DNA from: JAZRUY01 sp045598845
Lineage (GTDB): Bacteria; Verrucomicrobiota; Lentisphaeria; Victivallales; Victivallaceae
NCBI GenBank assembly: GCA_045598845.1
Contig: JAZRUY010000168.1
Location: forward strand, 1 to 10,023
Length of the DNA stretch: 10,023 nucleotides
Direction of reading: 5' to 3'
Numbering within the stretch: the stretch's first letter is position 1; each line of letters starts with the position of its first letter. This document shows, in pieces, positions 1 to 6,792 of this stretch. Below the pieces are notes generated by a model. The model had not been told where the DNA came from. It made no database searches and was given only the letters and a program-made list of their open reading frames with translations. A program made the translations under genes and the position numbers.

Positions 1-57
1 AGTCGCCGAAGATAACGGAATTTTAGAATTTTAAAAATAAAACCGGGAGAAGTTGAA
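1..57 (+). promoter_or_regulatory. AT-rich leader upstream of hflC with Shine-Dalgarno
   Basis: This short stretch is much more AT-rich than the rest of the window. It contains two tandem copies of GAATTTTA (18-25 and 26-33) and the palindrome TTTTAAAA (29-36). TAGAAT at 24-29 matches a sigma70 -10 box at 5 of 6 positions, but the position of a matching -35 falls at or beyond the left edge, so a promoter cannot be confirmed. GGGAGA at 45-50, seven bases before the ATG at 58, is a convincing Shine-Dalgarno and supports that start. An upstream gene could end in the first 34 bases, but too little of it is visible to call. Confidence 0.4.
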
Positions 58-978
58 ATGGCTGCAGGTAATTTTTTCAAACATTGGCCGACTGTTTTAC
101 TGGGAATCGCCGTGGCGGCGGTTCTGGTGATAGCGGTTTTCTCGTATCAGCTCAACCAGACCGAGACCGCGGTGGTAACCACCTTCGGGCGTCCTGCCGC
201 GGTGGAAGAACCGGGATTGCATTTCCGCTGGCCTTTCCCGTTTCAGAAGATCTATAAATTCGATAACCGTATCCGCTGTTTCGAAGGCAGTTCCGGAAAA
301 CTTGAGGAAACCATGACCGCCGACGGTCAGAATATCGTGGCCGGGATCTTCGTGAATTACAGGATCTCCGATGTCCGGAAATTTTTTGTTACCCTGGTCG
401 ATATGACCAATGCCGAAGAACGGCTCAACAGCCTGATGCGGGCGGCGAAAAATTCCGCTTTCGGCCGTTACAATTTCAACGAAGTCATCAACACCGACCC
501 GGGTAAGATGAAACTCGGTGAGATTCAGAAGGAAATTCTGGATTCCCTGGTGCGCGATACTTCCGAATACGGTATCAGCATCGTCAGCATCGGAGTAAAT
601 ACGGTGAATGTGCCTCCGGCTATTTCGGAAAAAGTTTTTACCCGTATGATCAACGAGCGCAAAGTGGTCGCCGATAATTTCGTGGCGGAGGGAACCCGTA
701 AAGCGGCGCTGATACGCAACGAAGCCGATCAGAAGCGCGCGGTTCTGCTGGCTAATGCCGAGGCCCGCGCCAAAGAGATCCGCGCCGCCGGAGACGCTGA
801 AGCGGCTAAATACTATGAAGTGTTCAAGGATAATCCGGATCTGGCGGAATTCCTGCGTAAACTTGATGCGCTGCGCTTTATCATGCGCGGCAAGACGACT
901 TTGGTGCTTGATACCGACGTGGCGCCGTTTGATATTTTCAAGCCCGGGGCCGCCAATCTGACTCCGGCCGGTAAATAA
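58..978 (+). CDS. hflC: HflC-like SPFH/Band 7 membrane protein
   Basis: This 306-residue protein matches the HflC branch of the SPFH/Band 7 family. In E. coli, HflC pairs with HflK in a large periplasmic assembly around the FtsH protease and modulates membrane-protein degradation. Seen here: a short basic N-terminus, one hydrophobic helix at about residues 12-30, then the SPFH domain with EPGLHFRWPFPFQ (51-63), DNRIRCFEG (69-77) and MTADGQNI (86-93). A long charged Ala/Glu/Lys/Arg-rich helix follows at about 196-255 and includes the HflC-typical GDAEAAKYY. Topology by family knowledge is N-terminus inside, bulk outside. Length is close to E. coli HflC (about 330). The start is supported by GGGAGA seven bases upstream. 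It is the first gene of the visible set, 16 bp before hflK. The family call is secure; partnership with FtsH is inferred, as no ftsH is present. Confidence 0.9.
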   Translation: MAAGNFFKHWPTVLLGIAVAAVLVIAVFSYQLNQTETAVVTTFGRPAAVEEPGLHFRWPFPFQKIYKFDNRIRCFEGSSGKLEETMTADGQNIVAGIFVNYRISDVRKFFVTLVDMTNAEERLNSLMRAAKNSAFGRYNFNEVINTDPGKMKLGEIQKEILDSLVRDTSEYGISIVSIGVNTVNVPPAISEKVFTRMINERKVVADNFVAEGTRKAALIRNEADQKRAVLLANAEARAKEIRAAGDAEAAKYYEVFKDNPDLAEFLRKLDALRFIMRGKTTLVLDTDVAPFDIFKPGAANLTPAGK

Positions 979-994
979 TGCGGGGAATACGGAA

Positions 995-2131
995 ATGGAT
1001 GAACGTAACAGCGTTATAAAGGAAAACGGAGAGCGCGCCGGCCAGTATGACGGCGGTTTGCAGGCTCTGGTCAAGAGTCTGAAATGGGCATTCGGGTTCC
1101 TGCTGGTTGTAATTGCCGGTATGCTGATTTATTTCTTTACCGCCGGCGGATATTTCACCGTGGAGCCGCAACATGCGGTGCTGGTGTTCAAATTCGGCAA
1201 ATTCGAGCAGATTTATACTACGGGCGGGCACTGGTTCCTGCCTTATCCCGTCAACCGCTGGGTAAGGGTGATGACCAATCAGCAATCGCTCCGGGTGCGT
1301 TTTATGCCGGAAGAAAGCGTGGAGGGAGCCGACGCCACCGGCCCGTTGAACCCCGGCAGCGATGGTTATCTTTTTACCGGCGACGCCAATATTATCCACA
1401 ATGCGTGGGTCGTGACTTATCATATCAGCAATCCCGGGCGTTATTATGCTTCTCTGGCTACTCCGCCCAATCCTCTGGACGATGATCTCGCGGTAATAGA
1501 CGCCGAAGGATATATCGGCGGCCGCGGTCCGCAGACTTTGCTGCGCAATCTTTTCCGTCAGGCCGCGACCGAGGTTACCGCCGCCTTGAAAGTAGATGAT
1601 ATATTCGGCGCCAATCAGGGCAGTTATTCCGCCGCCATAAAACGTGATTTTTCCGCATTGGTCGCGGATTTGGATGTGGGTATCGAGATCGACAATGTCA
1701 CTTTGGAACGTCTTATGCCCCCGCTGCGCACCAAGCCGGCGTTTGACGAAGTCGCCGCGGCCAGCAACAGCTCCGCCACGCAGATCAATCAGGCTATGCA
1801 GTACGAGGTCAAGGTCCGCAACGATATGCTGACGCAGGAATCGGCGATGATCGCCGAGGCGGATACCTACCGGAGCAGGGTGGTGTCAGAAATGAAAGCG
1901 GAAACCGCCTATTTCAAGACCATCAATGAAGAATACCGCAAGAGCCCCCGTACCGTGCTGATGGCATTGTACAATAACGCTCTTGCGGATGTGCTGGGAG
2001 CGCAGCAGGGCAAATTTATCCTCGGCAGCGGCAATGCTCCCGGAGCGAAGCGCAGGGCATGGATAAAACTTAATCCGATTCCTAACCGCCGCGGCGCGTC
2101 GGAAACGGCGGCGACTCAGGAGGAAAAATAA
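995..2131 (+). CDS. hflK: HflK-like SPFH/Band 7 membrane protein
   Basis: This 378-residue protein is the likely HflK partner of the preceding gene. It has a hydrophilic N-terminal tail (1-30), one membrane helix (about 32-49) and an SPFH domain starting near 53. HflK-like marks are FTGDANII (127-134) followed by VVTYHISNP, the helix with PPLRTKPAFDEVAAA (242-256), and the C-terminal F..I..EYRKSP...LMALYNNAL..VL pattern (307-334). E. coli HflK has a Gly/Pro-rich N-terminus, absent here. Compared with the usual HflK core there appears to be extra sequence around 105-123 and a longer acidic insert around 152-180. The last 30 residues are basic, then polar. GGGGA at 982-986, eight bases before ATG, acts as Shine-Dalgarno. 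Its 3' end carries the AGGAGG for the next gene. Assignment as HflK rather than a generic SPFH protein is likely but rests on motif comparison by eye. Confidence 0.83.
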   Translation: MDERNSVIKENGERAGQYDGGLQALVKSLKWAFGFLLVVIAGMLIYFFTAGGYFTVEPQHAVLVFKFGKFEQIYTTGGHWFLPYPVNRWVRVMTNQQSLRVRFMPEESVEGADATGPLNPGSDGYLFTGDANIIHNAWVVTYHISNPGRYYASLATPPNPLDDDLAVIDAEGYIGGRGPQTLLRNLFRQAATEVTAALKVDDIFGANQGSYSAAIKRDFSALVADLDVGIEIDNVTLERLMPPLRTKPAFDEVAAASNSSATQINQAMQYEVKVRNDMLTQESAMIAEADTYRSRVVSEMKAETAYFKTINEEYRKSPRTVLMALYNNALADVLGAQQGKFILGSGNAPGAKRRAWIKLNPIPNRRGASETAATQEEK

Positions 2132-2133
2132 CT

Positions 2134-4149
2134 ATGGACGAAACGGAAAAGACAGTTTGTGACTGCGGGTGCGGCAACAAGCATCATCATGAACACCATG
2201 AGCATCACCATGAGCATCGCGGCAACTGCCCGTGCGGTCATGACGCCGGCGGCACCGGGCATGACCGTAATATGGGCAAGATATCTTTCGCGGTACTCGG
2301 CGGGTTGCTGACGCTCAACTCGTTTATTCTGCAGAAATTTTTACCGGGCCAGGAATTCGCGGCGCATCTTTCCGCGTTGTTCGGCGCTTTTATTCTGGCT
2401 TTCCCGATCATCGTCACCGCCGTGCGGGATCTGGTGAACGGCAAAGTTTACATGAACGAGCTGGTGGCTCTGGCGATACTTTCCGCATTGGCCGACGGCG
2501 ATTTTCAGACTTCCGGTATCATCGCGTTTTTCCTGCTGCTTGCGATAATCATAGAGAGCCGTACCGCGAGCGGGGCTCAGCGTTCCATCGAGGAACTGGT
2601 GAAGCTGACCCCGAATGTGGCCCGCCGGCTGGATGCTTCCGGAGCGGAATCCGAGGTGCAGGTTACCGCTTTGGCGATCGGTGATATCATCCGGGTGCGT
2701 CCCGGTGAAAATTTCCCGGTTGACGCCCGGATTGTTTCCGGTGAAAGCACGGTGAATCAGGCTTCGATAACCGGTGAATCGGTTCCTGTGGAAAAAACGG
2801 CCGGAGAAGAAGTGTATGCCGGTACGCAGAATTTAACCGGACTGGTCGATTTGCAGGTTACCCGGCTTGGCGAGGATACCACGCTTGGAAAAGTGAAGGA
2901 TATGATTCTGCAGGCCGAGGCGAGCCGCACTCCGGTCGTGCGGATTATAGACCGCTATGCGGTGTACTATACTCCGACCGTGCTGATGCTGGCTTTGATC
3001 ACCTGGTGGTTTTCCGGCGGTGATATGAACAGGGTGATCACCTTGATGGTGATATCCTGCCCATGCGCCATCGTGCTGGCGACTCCGACCGCGGTTGTGG
3101 CAGCCGTTGCCGCCGCCGCCCGTTTGGGGATTTTTATCAAAAATGTGAGCCATTTGGAACTGGCCAGCAAAATCACTTCCTTTGTGTTCGACAAAACCGG
3201 AACTTTAACCGACGGTCTGCTGTCTGTGGTAAAACTTTCTCCCTTCGGTGAAGTTACTCCCGCGGAATTGCTGATGGTCGCCGCCACTGCCGAGCAGTAC
3301 AGCAATCACCCGGTGGCGGCCGCGCTGCAGAAACTTGCCTCCGAGGCATCGCTTAAACTGGGAACCGCCGCGGATTTCAAAGAAGTGCACGGCAAAGGTG
3401 TCCGCGCGGTGATCGACGGAGTCGAGTGTCTTATCGGCCGGGCGAATTATGTAACCGAACTGGGAGTCGCGCTGCCTGAACACAATGCGGGGGAAAGCGA
3501 CGGCATGAGCGTGATGTATGTGGTGCGCGGCGGTAAGGCGATGGGGTGGATCGGCCTGAAAGATAAAATGCGCCGTGAGGCGCCGGTGATGATTTCCGAT
3601 CTTCGCCGTCTCGGAGTGCGTTTCTGCGCTATGGTCACCGGCGACCGGAGTTCCGTGGCCGAGTCCGTTGCCGGTATGCTGCAGATTGATGAATTCCGCA
3701 GCGAGTGCCTGCCGGCATCGAAAGTCGAATTTGTCGAGAAGGTTAAAAAATCATCGCTGGTCGCCGTGGTCGGCGACGGTGTGAACGATGCTCCCGCGCT
3801 GGCGGCCGGTGATTTAGGTATCGCCATGGGGGCCATCGGCAGCGACATCGCGGTCAACAGCGCGTCTGTGGCTTTGATGACCAATGATTTGAGGCGGATT
3901 CCGATGCTGATTTATCTGTCGCGTAAATCCAGAATGATCATTAATCAGAATCTGGCTTTCGGTCTGCTTTTTGTCCTTGGAGGTATCGTGCTCAGCGTAT
4001 TCGGCTGGATGACTCCGGTGTGGGCGGCGGTGCTGCATGCCGGAAGCACTTTGATGATCGTGTTCAACAGTGCCAGACTGGTGCGCACCGGCGAGGAGCT
4101 TACTTTTGATGAGTCCTCCGCTCCGGAGGAACGCGGCGCGGAAAAATAA
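2134..4149 (+). CDS. P1B-type heavy-metal-translocating ATPase with His/Cys-rich N-terminus
   Basis: This 671-residue integral membrane pump should export a soft or transition metal cation using ATP. All catalytic motifs are present: TGES in the actuator domain (213-216), the membrane CPC metal-site motif (309-311, followed by AIVLATP), DKTGT with phosphorylated Asp353, the P1B-specific His-Pro (392-393), MVTGD (500-504) and GDGVNDAP (547-554). Eight hydrophobic helices are predictable: about 50-67, 77-96, 106-121, 124-142, 275-293, 299-325, 606-623 and 627-647. Instead of an HMA domain, residues 9-43 form a tail with 11 His and 5 Cys (CDCGC, the His/Glu run, CPCGH). The last two helices lack the Lys and Asp of ZntA/CadA; the corresponding segment reads HAGST (635-639). 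AGGAGG at 2118-2123 precedes the start by 10 bases and the gene begins two bases after hflK ends. Zn/Cd/Co-like export is plausible; the metal cannot be assigned. Confidence 0.92.
   Translation: MDETEKTVCDCGCGNKHHHEHHEHHHEHRGNCPCGHDAGGTGHDRNMGKISFAVLGGLLTLNSFILQKFLPGQEFAAHLSALFGAFILAFPIIVTAVRDLVNGKVYMNELVALAILSALADGDFQTSGIIAFFLLLAIIIESRTASGAQRSIEELVKLTPNVARRLDASGAESEVQVTALAIGDIIRVRPGENFPVDARIVSGESTVNQASITGESVPVEKTAGEEVYAGTQNLTGLVDLQVTRLGEDTTLGKVKDMILQAEASRTPVVRIIDRYAVYYTPTVLMLALITWWFSGGDMNRVITLMVISCPCAIVLATPTAVVAAVAAAARLGIFIKNVSHLELASKITSFVFDKTGTLTDGLLSVVKLSPFGEVTPAELLMVAATAEQYSNHPVAAALQKLASEASLKLGTAADFKEVHGKGVRAVIDGVECLIGRANYVTELGVALPEHNAGESDGMSVMYVVRGGKAMGWIGLKDKMRREAPVMISDLRRLGVRFCAMVTGDRSSVAESVAGMLQIDEFRSECLPASKVEFVEKVKKSSLVAVVGDGVNDAPALAAGDLGIAMGAIGSDIAVNSASVALMTNDLRRIPMLIYLSRKSRMIINQNLAFGLLFVLGGIVLSVFGWMTPVWAAVLHAGSTLMIVFNSARLVRTGEELTFDESSAPEERGAEK
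2194..2217 (+). repeat. Perfect tandem 12-bp repeat encoding HHEH x2
   Basis: CACCATGAGCAT occurs twice in direct tandem (2194-2205, 2206-2217) and encodes residues 21-28 of the metal ATPase as HHEH-HHEH. The flanking bases (CATCATCATGAA before it) continue the same CAY/GAR pattern. The in-frame 12-bp unit means copy number could change by slippage without breaking the reading frame, altering the number of metal-binding histidines. Confidence 0.9.
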
Positions 4150-4201
4150 TCCGGCGGTCCGTTATTCGCGGCCGCGGTTGCAGATTAAGGAGAATTAAAA
4201 T
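4150..4201 (+). promoter_or_regulatory. Intergenic spacer with Shine-Dalgarno for the ABC ATPase
   Basis: This is the longest gap (52 bp) within the co-directional run. It contains a 10-bp palindrome CGCGGCCGCG (4167-4176) and the strong Shine-Dalgarno TAAGGAGA (4186-4193), about nine bases before the ATG at 4202. I see no convincing sigma70 promoter and no hairpin with a U-run, so read-through from the ATPase gene is likely, although a separate transcription start cannot be excluded. Confidence 0.45.
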
Positions 4202-5359
4202 ATGGCGGAAGATCTTCCTCCCGTGGTAAGTGCTACCGGTTTGACCAAAGTTTTTCGCGATTTTTGGAATCGCCCCAAGGCAAAAGCGGTCAATGATATA
4301 GATTTTGAAGTGCGTCGCGGAGAAGTTGTCGGTCTGCTCGGTCCTAACGGTTCGGGTAAATCAACTACCGTAAAGATGATTCTCGGTCTGCTGTATCCTA
4401 CCGGCGGAATACTCAAGGTGATGGGTAAATCGCCGAGAGCGGTGGAAACTAAGCGCGAAATCGGTTATTTGCCGGAGGAGACTTATCTTTACAAATACCT
4501 GACCGCCAGGGAAACTCTTGATTTCTTCGGATCGCTTTTCAATCTTTCCGCGGCCGACCGGGCCCGCCGCATCGACCAGTTGCTGGATATGGTCGGAATG
4601 AGCCATGCCGCCAACCGCAGAGTCGGCGAATTCTCCAAAGGTATGCAGCGCCGCATCGGTTTGGCTCAGGCGATGATCAACGATCCGGATTTTCTGATTC
4701 TGGACGAACCGACTTCCGGACTTGACCCCATGGGATGCCGGGAGGTGAAAAATCTGATCAAAACGCTGAAAAAACGCGGTAAAACGGTGCTGGTCACCAG
4801 TCATTTGCTCAGTGATGTGGAAGATGTCTGCGACCGGGTTATAATTCTTTACGGCGGCAAGATCCGCGCCGAGGGGAGTTTGAAAGATCTGCTTACGGTT
4901 GCGGAAACGGATACCATCACTACTCCGCATCTCGATCCGGAGGCTACGGAAAAGGTGCTTTCCGCTTTGCGCGGTATTGTGGACGGGGAGGAATTGAAAA
5001 TCGAGCATCCCCATCGTACTCTGGAAGAGTTTTTCCTGGATGTTATTGAAAAAGCCAAACGGGACAGCGTGGAAACGGCCGGCGTGGTAGGCGGCGGGCG
5101 TATCGCCGATTATTTGACTACGGAAGATGAAAAATCCGCCGTGTTGGAAAAACTGATTTCCGAACCGTCCGCTCCGGTCTCTGAGCCTGCTCCGGAGCCG
5201 CAGCCGGAACCGGAAGAACGGATATCTGACCGGTTGAGCGAACTGACCGCGGAACCGTCCGCCGATACCCGGACTCCTTCACCTGAGCCGCTGGAGAGAA
5301 CCGCCCAGATTGACGCCGCGGACGAAAAACTGAAAGATTTGCTGGGTAATCAAAAATGA
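4202..5359 (+). CDS. ABC transporter ATP-binding protein with Pro/Glu-rich C-terminal tail
   Basis: This 385-residue ATPase should power the membrane protein encoded next. Visible motifs, in order: Walker A GPNGSGKST (47-55), Q-loop region GYLPEE (88-93, with Glu92 where Gln is usual), signature FSKGMQRR (144-151), Walker B FLILDEP (164-170), D-loop SGLDP (172-176) and switch His201 in TSH. It resembles the CcmA/NatA/GldA-like group that works with ABC-2 type permeases. After the nucleotide-binding domain and a helper region to about 310, residues 320-370 form a low-complexity tail rich in Pro and Glu (EPSAP, EPAPEPQPEPEE, SPEP), ending in a charged helix (about 371-382). Typical members of this group are about 230-320 residues, so the tail is an addition. 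The start is backed by AAGGAG nine bases upstream. The stop codon overlaps the next start as ATGA. Confidence 0.92.
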   Translation: MAEDLPPVVSATGLTKVFRDFWNRPKAKAVNDIDFEVRRGEVVGLLGPNGSGKSTTVKMILGLLYPTGGILKVMGKSPRAVETKREIGYLPEETYLYKYLTARETLDFFGSLFNLSAADRARRIDQLLDMVGMSHAANRRVGEFSKGMQRRIGLAQAMINDPDFLILDEPTSGLDPMGCREVKNLIKTLKKRGKTVLVTSHLLSDVEDVCDRVIILYGGKIRAEGSLKDLLTVAETDTITTPHLDPEATEKVLSALRGIVDGEELKIEHPHRTLEEFFLDVIEKAKRDSVETAGVVGGGRIADYLTTEDEKSAVLEKLISEPSAPVSEPAPEPQPEPEERISDRLSELTAEPSADTRTPSPEPLERTAQIDAADEKLKDLLGNQK

Positions 5360-6792
5360 GTCCCTTTCTGGCATTGGTCAAACTGACTTTCCGTAACGCC
5401 ATGCGTTCGCGGATTTTCCAGCTTCTGCTGCTGATTCTGATTTTTTGGGTGCTGCTTATCCCTGCCACCGTATCCGGCGACGGCACTGTCAGCGGTTTTC
5501 TCCGGGTTTCCCTGTTGTACAGTCTTTCCGGCGTAGGGACGTTGCTGTCGCTTTCGGCATTATGGCTGGGATGTTATATCCTTACTCATGACATAGACAG
5601 TTACCAGATCCATATGCTGGTTTCCAAGCCGGTGCCGCGGCCGGTGATCTGGCTCGGGAAGTTTACCGGCATCTATCTGCTGCATCTGATGTTGCTTTTG
5701 GTTTCGTGCGGCATGGTGTATGTTCTCGTCATGTATCGCTATAACCGTCAGGATTTCTCGCCGGAGGAGCGCCGCCGGATGGCGGAAGAAGTTTTAGTCG
5801 GACGGCGGGTTTTTATGCCTAAACGCGCTGATTACGACAAGCTGGCGATGGAACAACTGGAAAAAAGGGAAAGGGAGTTTCGTTCGGAAGGATTGAATTT
5901 ATCGGACGACAGCATAGAAAACCGCAATACGCTTTTGGCTGATTTCCGGAAATCAGCCATCGCGAGGGACAGCGAAATCGTGTATGACGGACAGAAGGTT
6001 TTCGAATATGCCGATTTGCCGCGCGGTGACAATTTGCAGATTTTTCTGCGTTACCGGGTTTATGCCGGCAGTTATGATCCGGACGGCCAGAAACAGACAA
6101 ACGGAGTATGGTATGTGGAAATCCCGCATAAAATCGATGCCGGAGATTTGCAGAATGCCGGAGCGGGTAAACAGCAGGAACAGCGGGTATTTTTCCCGCT
6201 GGACCGCAGTCCGTCTTTTCCGGCCGGGGCGTTTCAGGAATTCGCTTTGGAAAATCCGTCCAGATTCATAACCGATGCGAATACGGCCAGATTTGCCCTG
6301 TGGAACATCGATGCCGGTTTCAAAAGTATGTTCATACAGCCTGCCGACGGCCCGAAACTGCTGGTCAAAGTAACCGGCTTCACCGGTAATTATCTCCGCT
6401 TTGTGTTGGTGATGATGATCGAATTGCTGATTTTGTGCGGCCTGGGGTGCGCGTTCGGCGGTATTCTTACTCTTCCAACGGCTATATTCGTTTCTTTGTC
6501 TTATGTGCTGTTCGGCAGTTTCGCCGCTTATATCGAAAGCAATGTGGCCAACGGCGAGGCGCTGGGCTTTTTTGAACAGCTCGGTGTCGGAGTTTCATCA
6601 TTGATTCAGTGGGTTGTGATTCCTTTGCAGGATTTTGAACTCGGCGGGGTGCTGGCGGACGGCGAACTGCTGGAATTCGGGATGATCGGGATTCTGTTTC
6701 TCAAGTATTTCATACTGCGCGCGCTGCCGATTATGTTAATCGGGATTATTCTTTACCGGCGCCGCGAACTGGGATTGGTGTTGCGCAAATGA
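5356..6792 (+). CDS. ABC-2 type permease with large extracytoplasmic domain
   Basis: This 478-residue membrane protein is the probable transmembrane partner of the preceding ATPase. About six hydrophobic helices are visible: 20-38, 52-77, 98-126, 344-370, 372-394 and 443-468. The segment SYQIHMLVSKPVPRPVIWLGKF (spanning about 82-103) resembles the coupling region common in ABC-2 permeases (lvsKPvsR...GKf). Helix 3 and helix 4 are separated by about 215 mostly hydrophilic residues (127-343), with a charged helical part (about 135-205) and a later part that looks beta-rich (WYVEIP at 252-257). With the N-terminus inside, this insert lies in the periplasm. The ATG shares ATGA with the upstream stop and has no strong Shine-Dalgarno of its own, which indicates translational coupling. 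Its own stop overlaps the following start the same way. The substrate is unknown. Export of an envelope component, or extraction of one, is possible. Confidence 0.85.
   Translation: MSPFLALVKLTFRNAMRSRIFQLLLLILIFWVLLIPATVSGDGTVSGFLRVSLLYSLSGVGTLLSLSALWLGCYILTHDIDSYQIHMLVSKPVPRPVIWLGKFTGIYLLHLMLLLVSCGMVYVLVMYRYNRQDFSPEERRRMAEEVLVGRRVFMPKRADYDKLAMEQLEKREREFRSEGLNLSDDSIENRNTLLADFRKSAIARDSEIVYDGQKVFEYADLPRGDNLQIFLRYRVYAGSYDPDGQKQTNGVWYVEIPHKIDAGDLQNAGAGKQQEQRVFFPLDRSPSFPAGAFQEFALENPSRFITDANTARFALWNIDAGFKSMFIQPADGPKLLVKVTGFTGNYLRFVLVMMIELLILCGLGCAFGGILTLPTAIFVSLSYVLFGSFAAYIESNVANGEALGFFEQLGVGVSSLIQWVVIPLQDFELGGVLADGELLEFGMIGILFLKYFILRALPIMLIGIILYRRRELGLVLRK

Noticed and set aside
1..34. Possible 3' end of an upstream gene (frame ending in TAA at 32-34)
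   Set aside because: All three + frames stop within the first 34 bases, and none gives enough residues to identify a protein.
97..1074. Long open frame on the - strand opposite hflC (325 codons)
   Set aside because: It lies wholly opposite a gene with clear SPFH motifs and Shine-Dalgarno. Its translation shows no recognisable domain. It is explained by codon bias in moderately GC-rich DNA.
4167..4176. CGCGGCCGCG palindrome before the ABC ATPase gene
   Set aside because: It has no loop, and GCGGCCGC also occurs within coding sequence near 1518 and 7375, so it most likely reflects base composition.
4361..5014. Open frame on the - strand opposite the ABC ATPase (217 codons)
   Set aside because: It is antisense to a protein with all ABC motifs intact; no domain or ribosome-binding site supports it.
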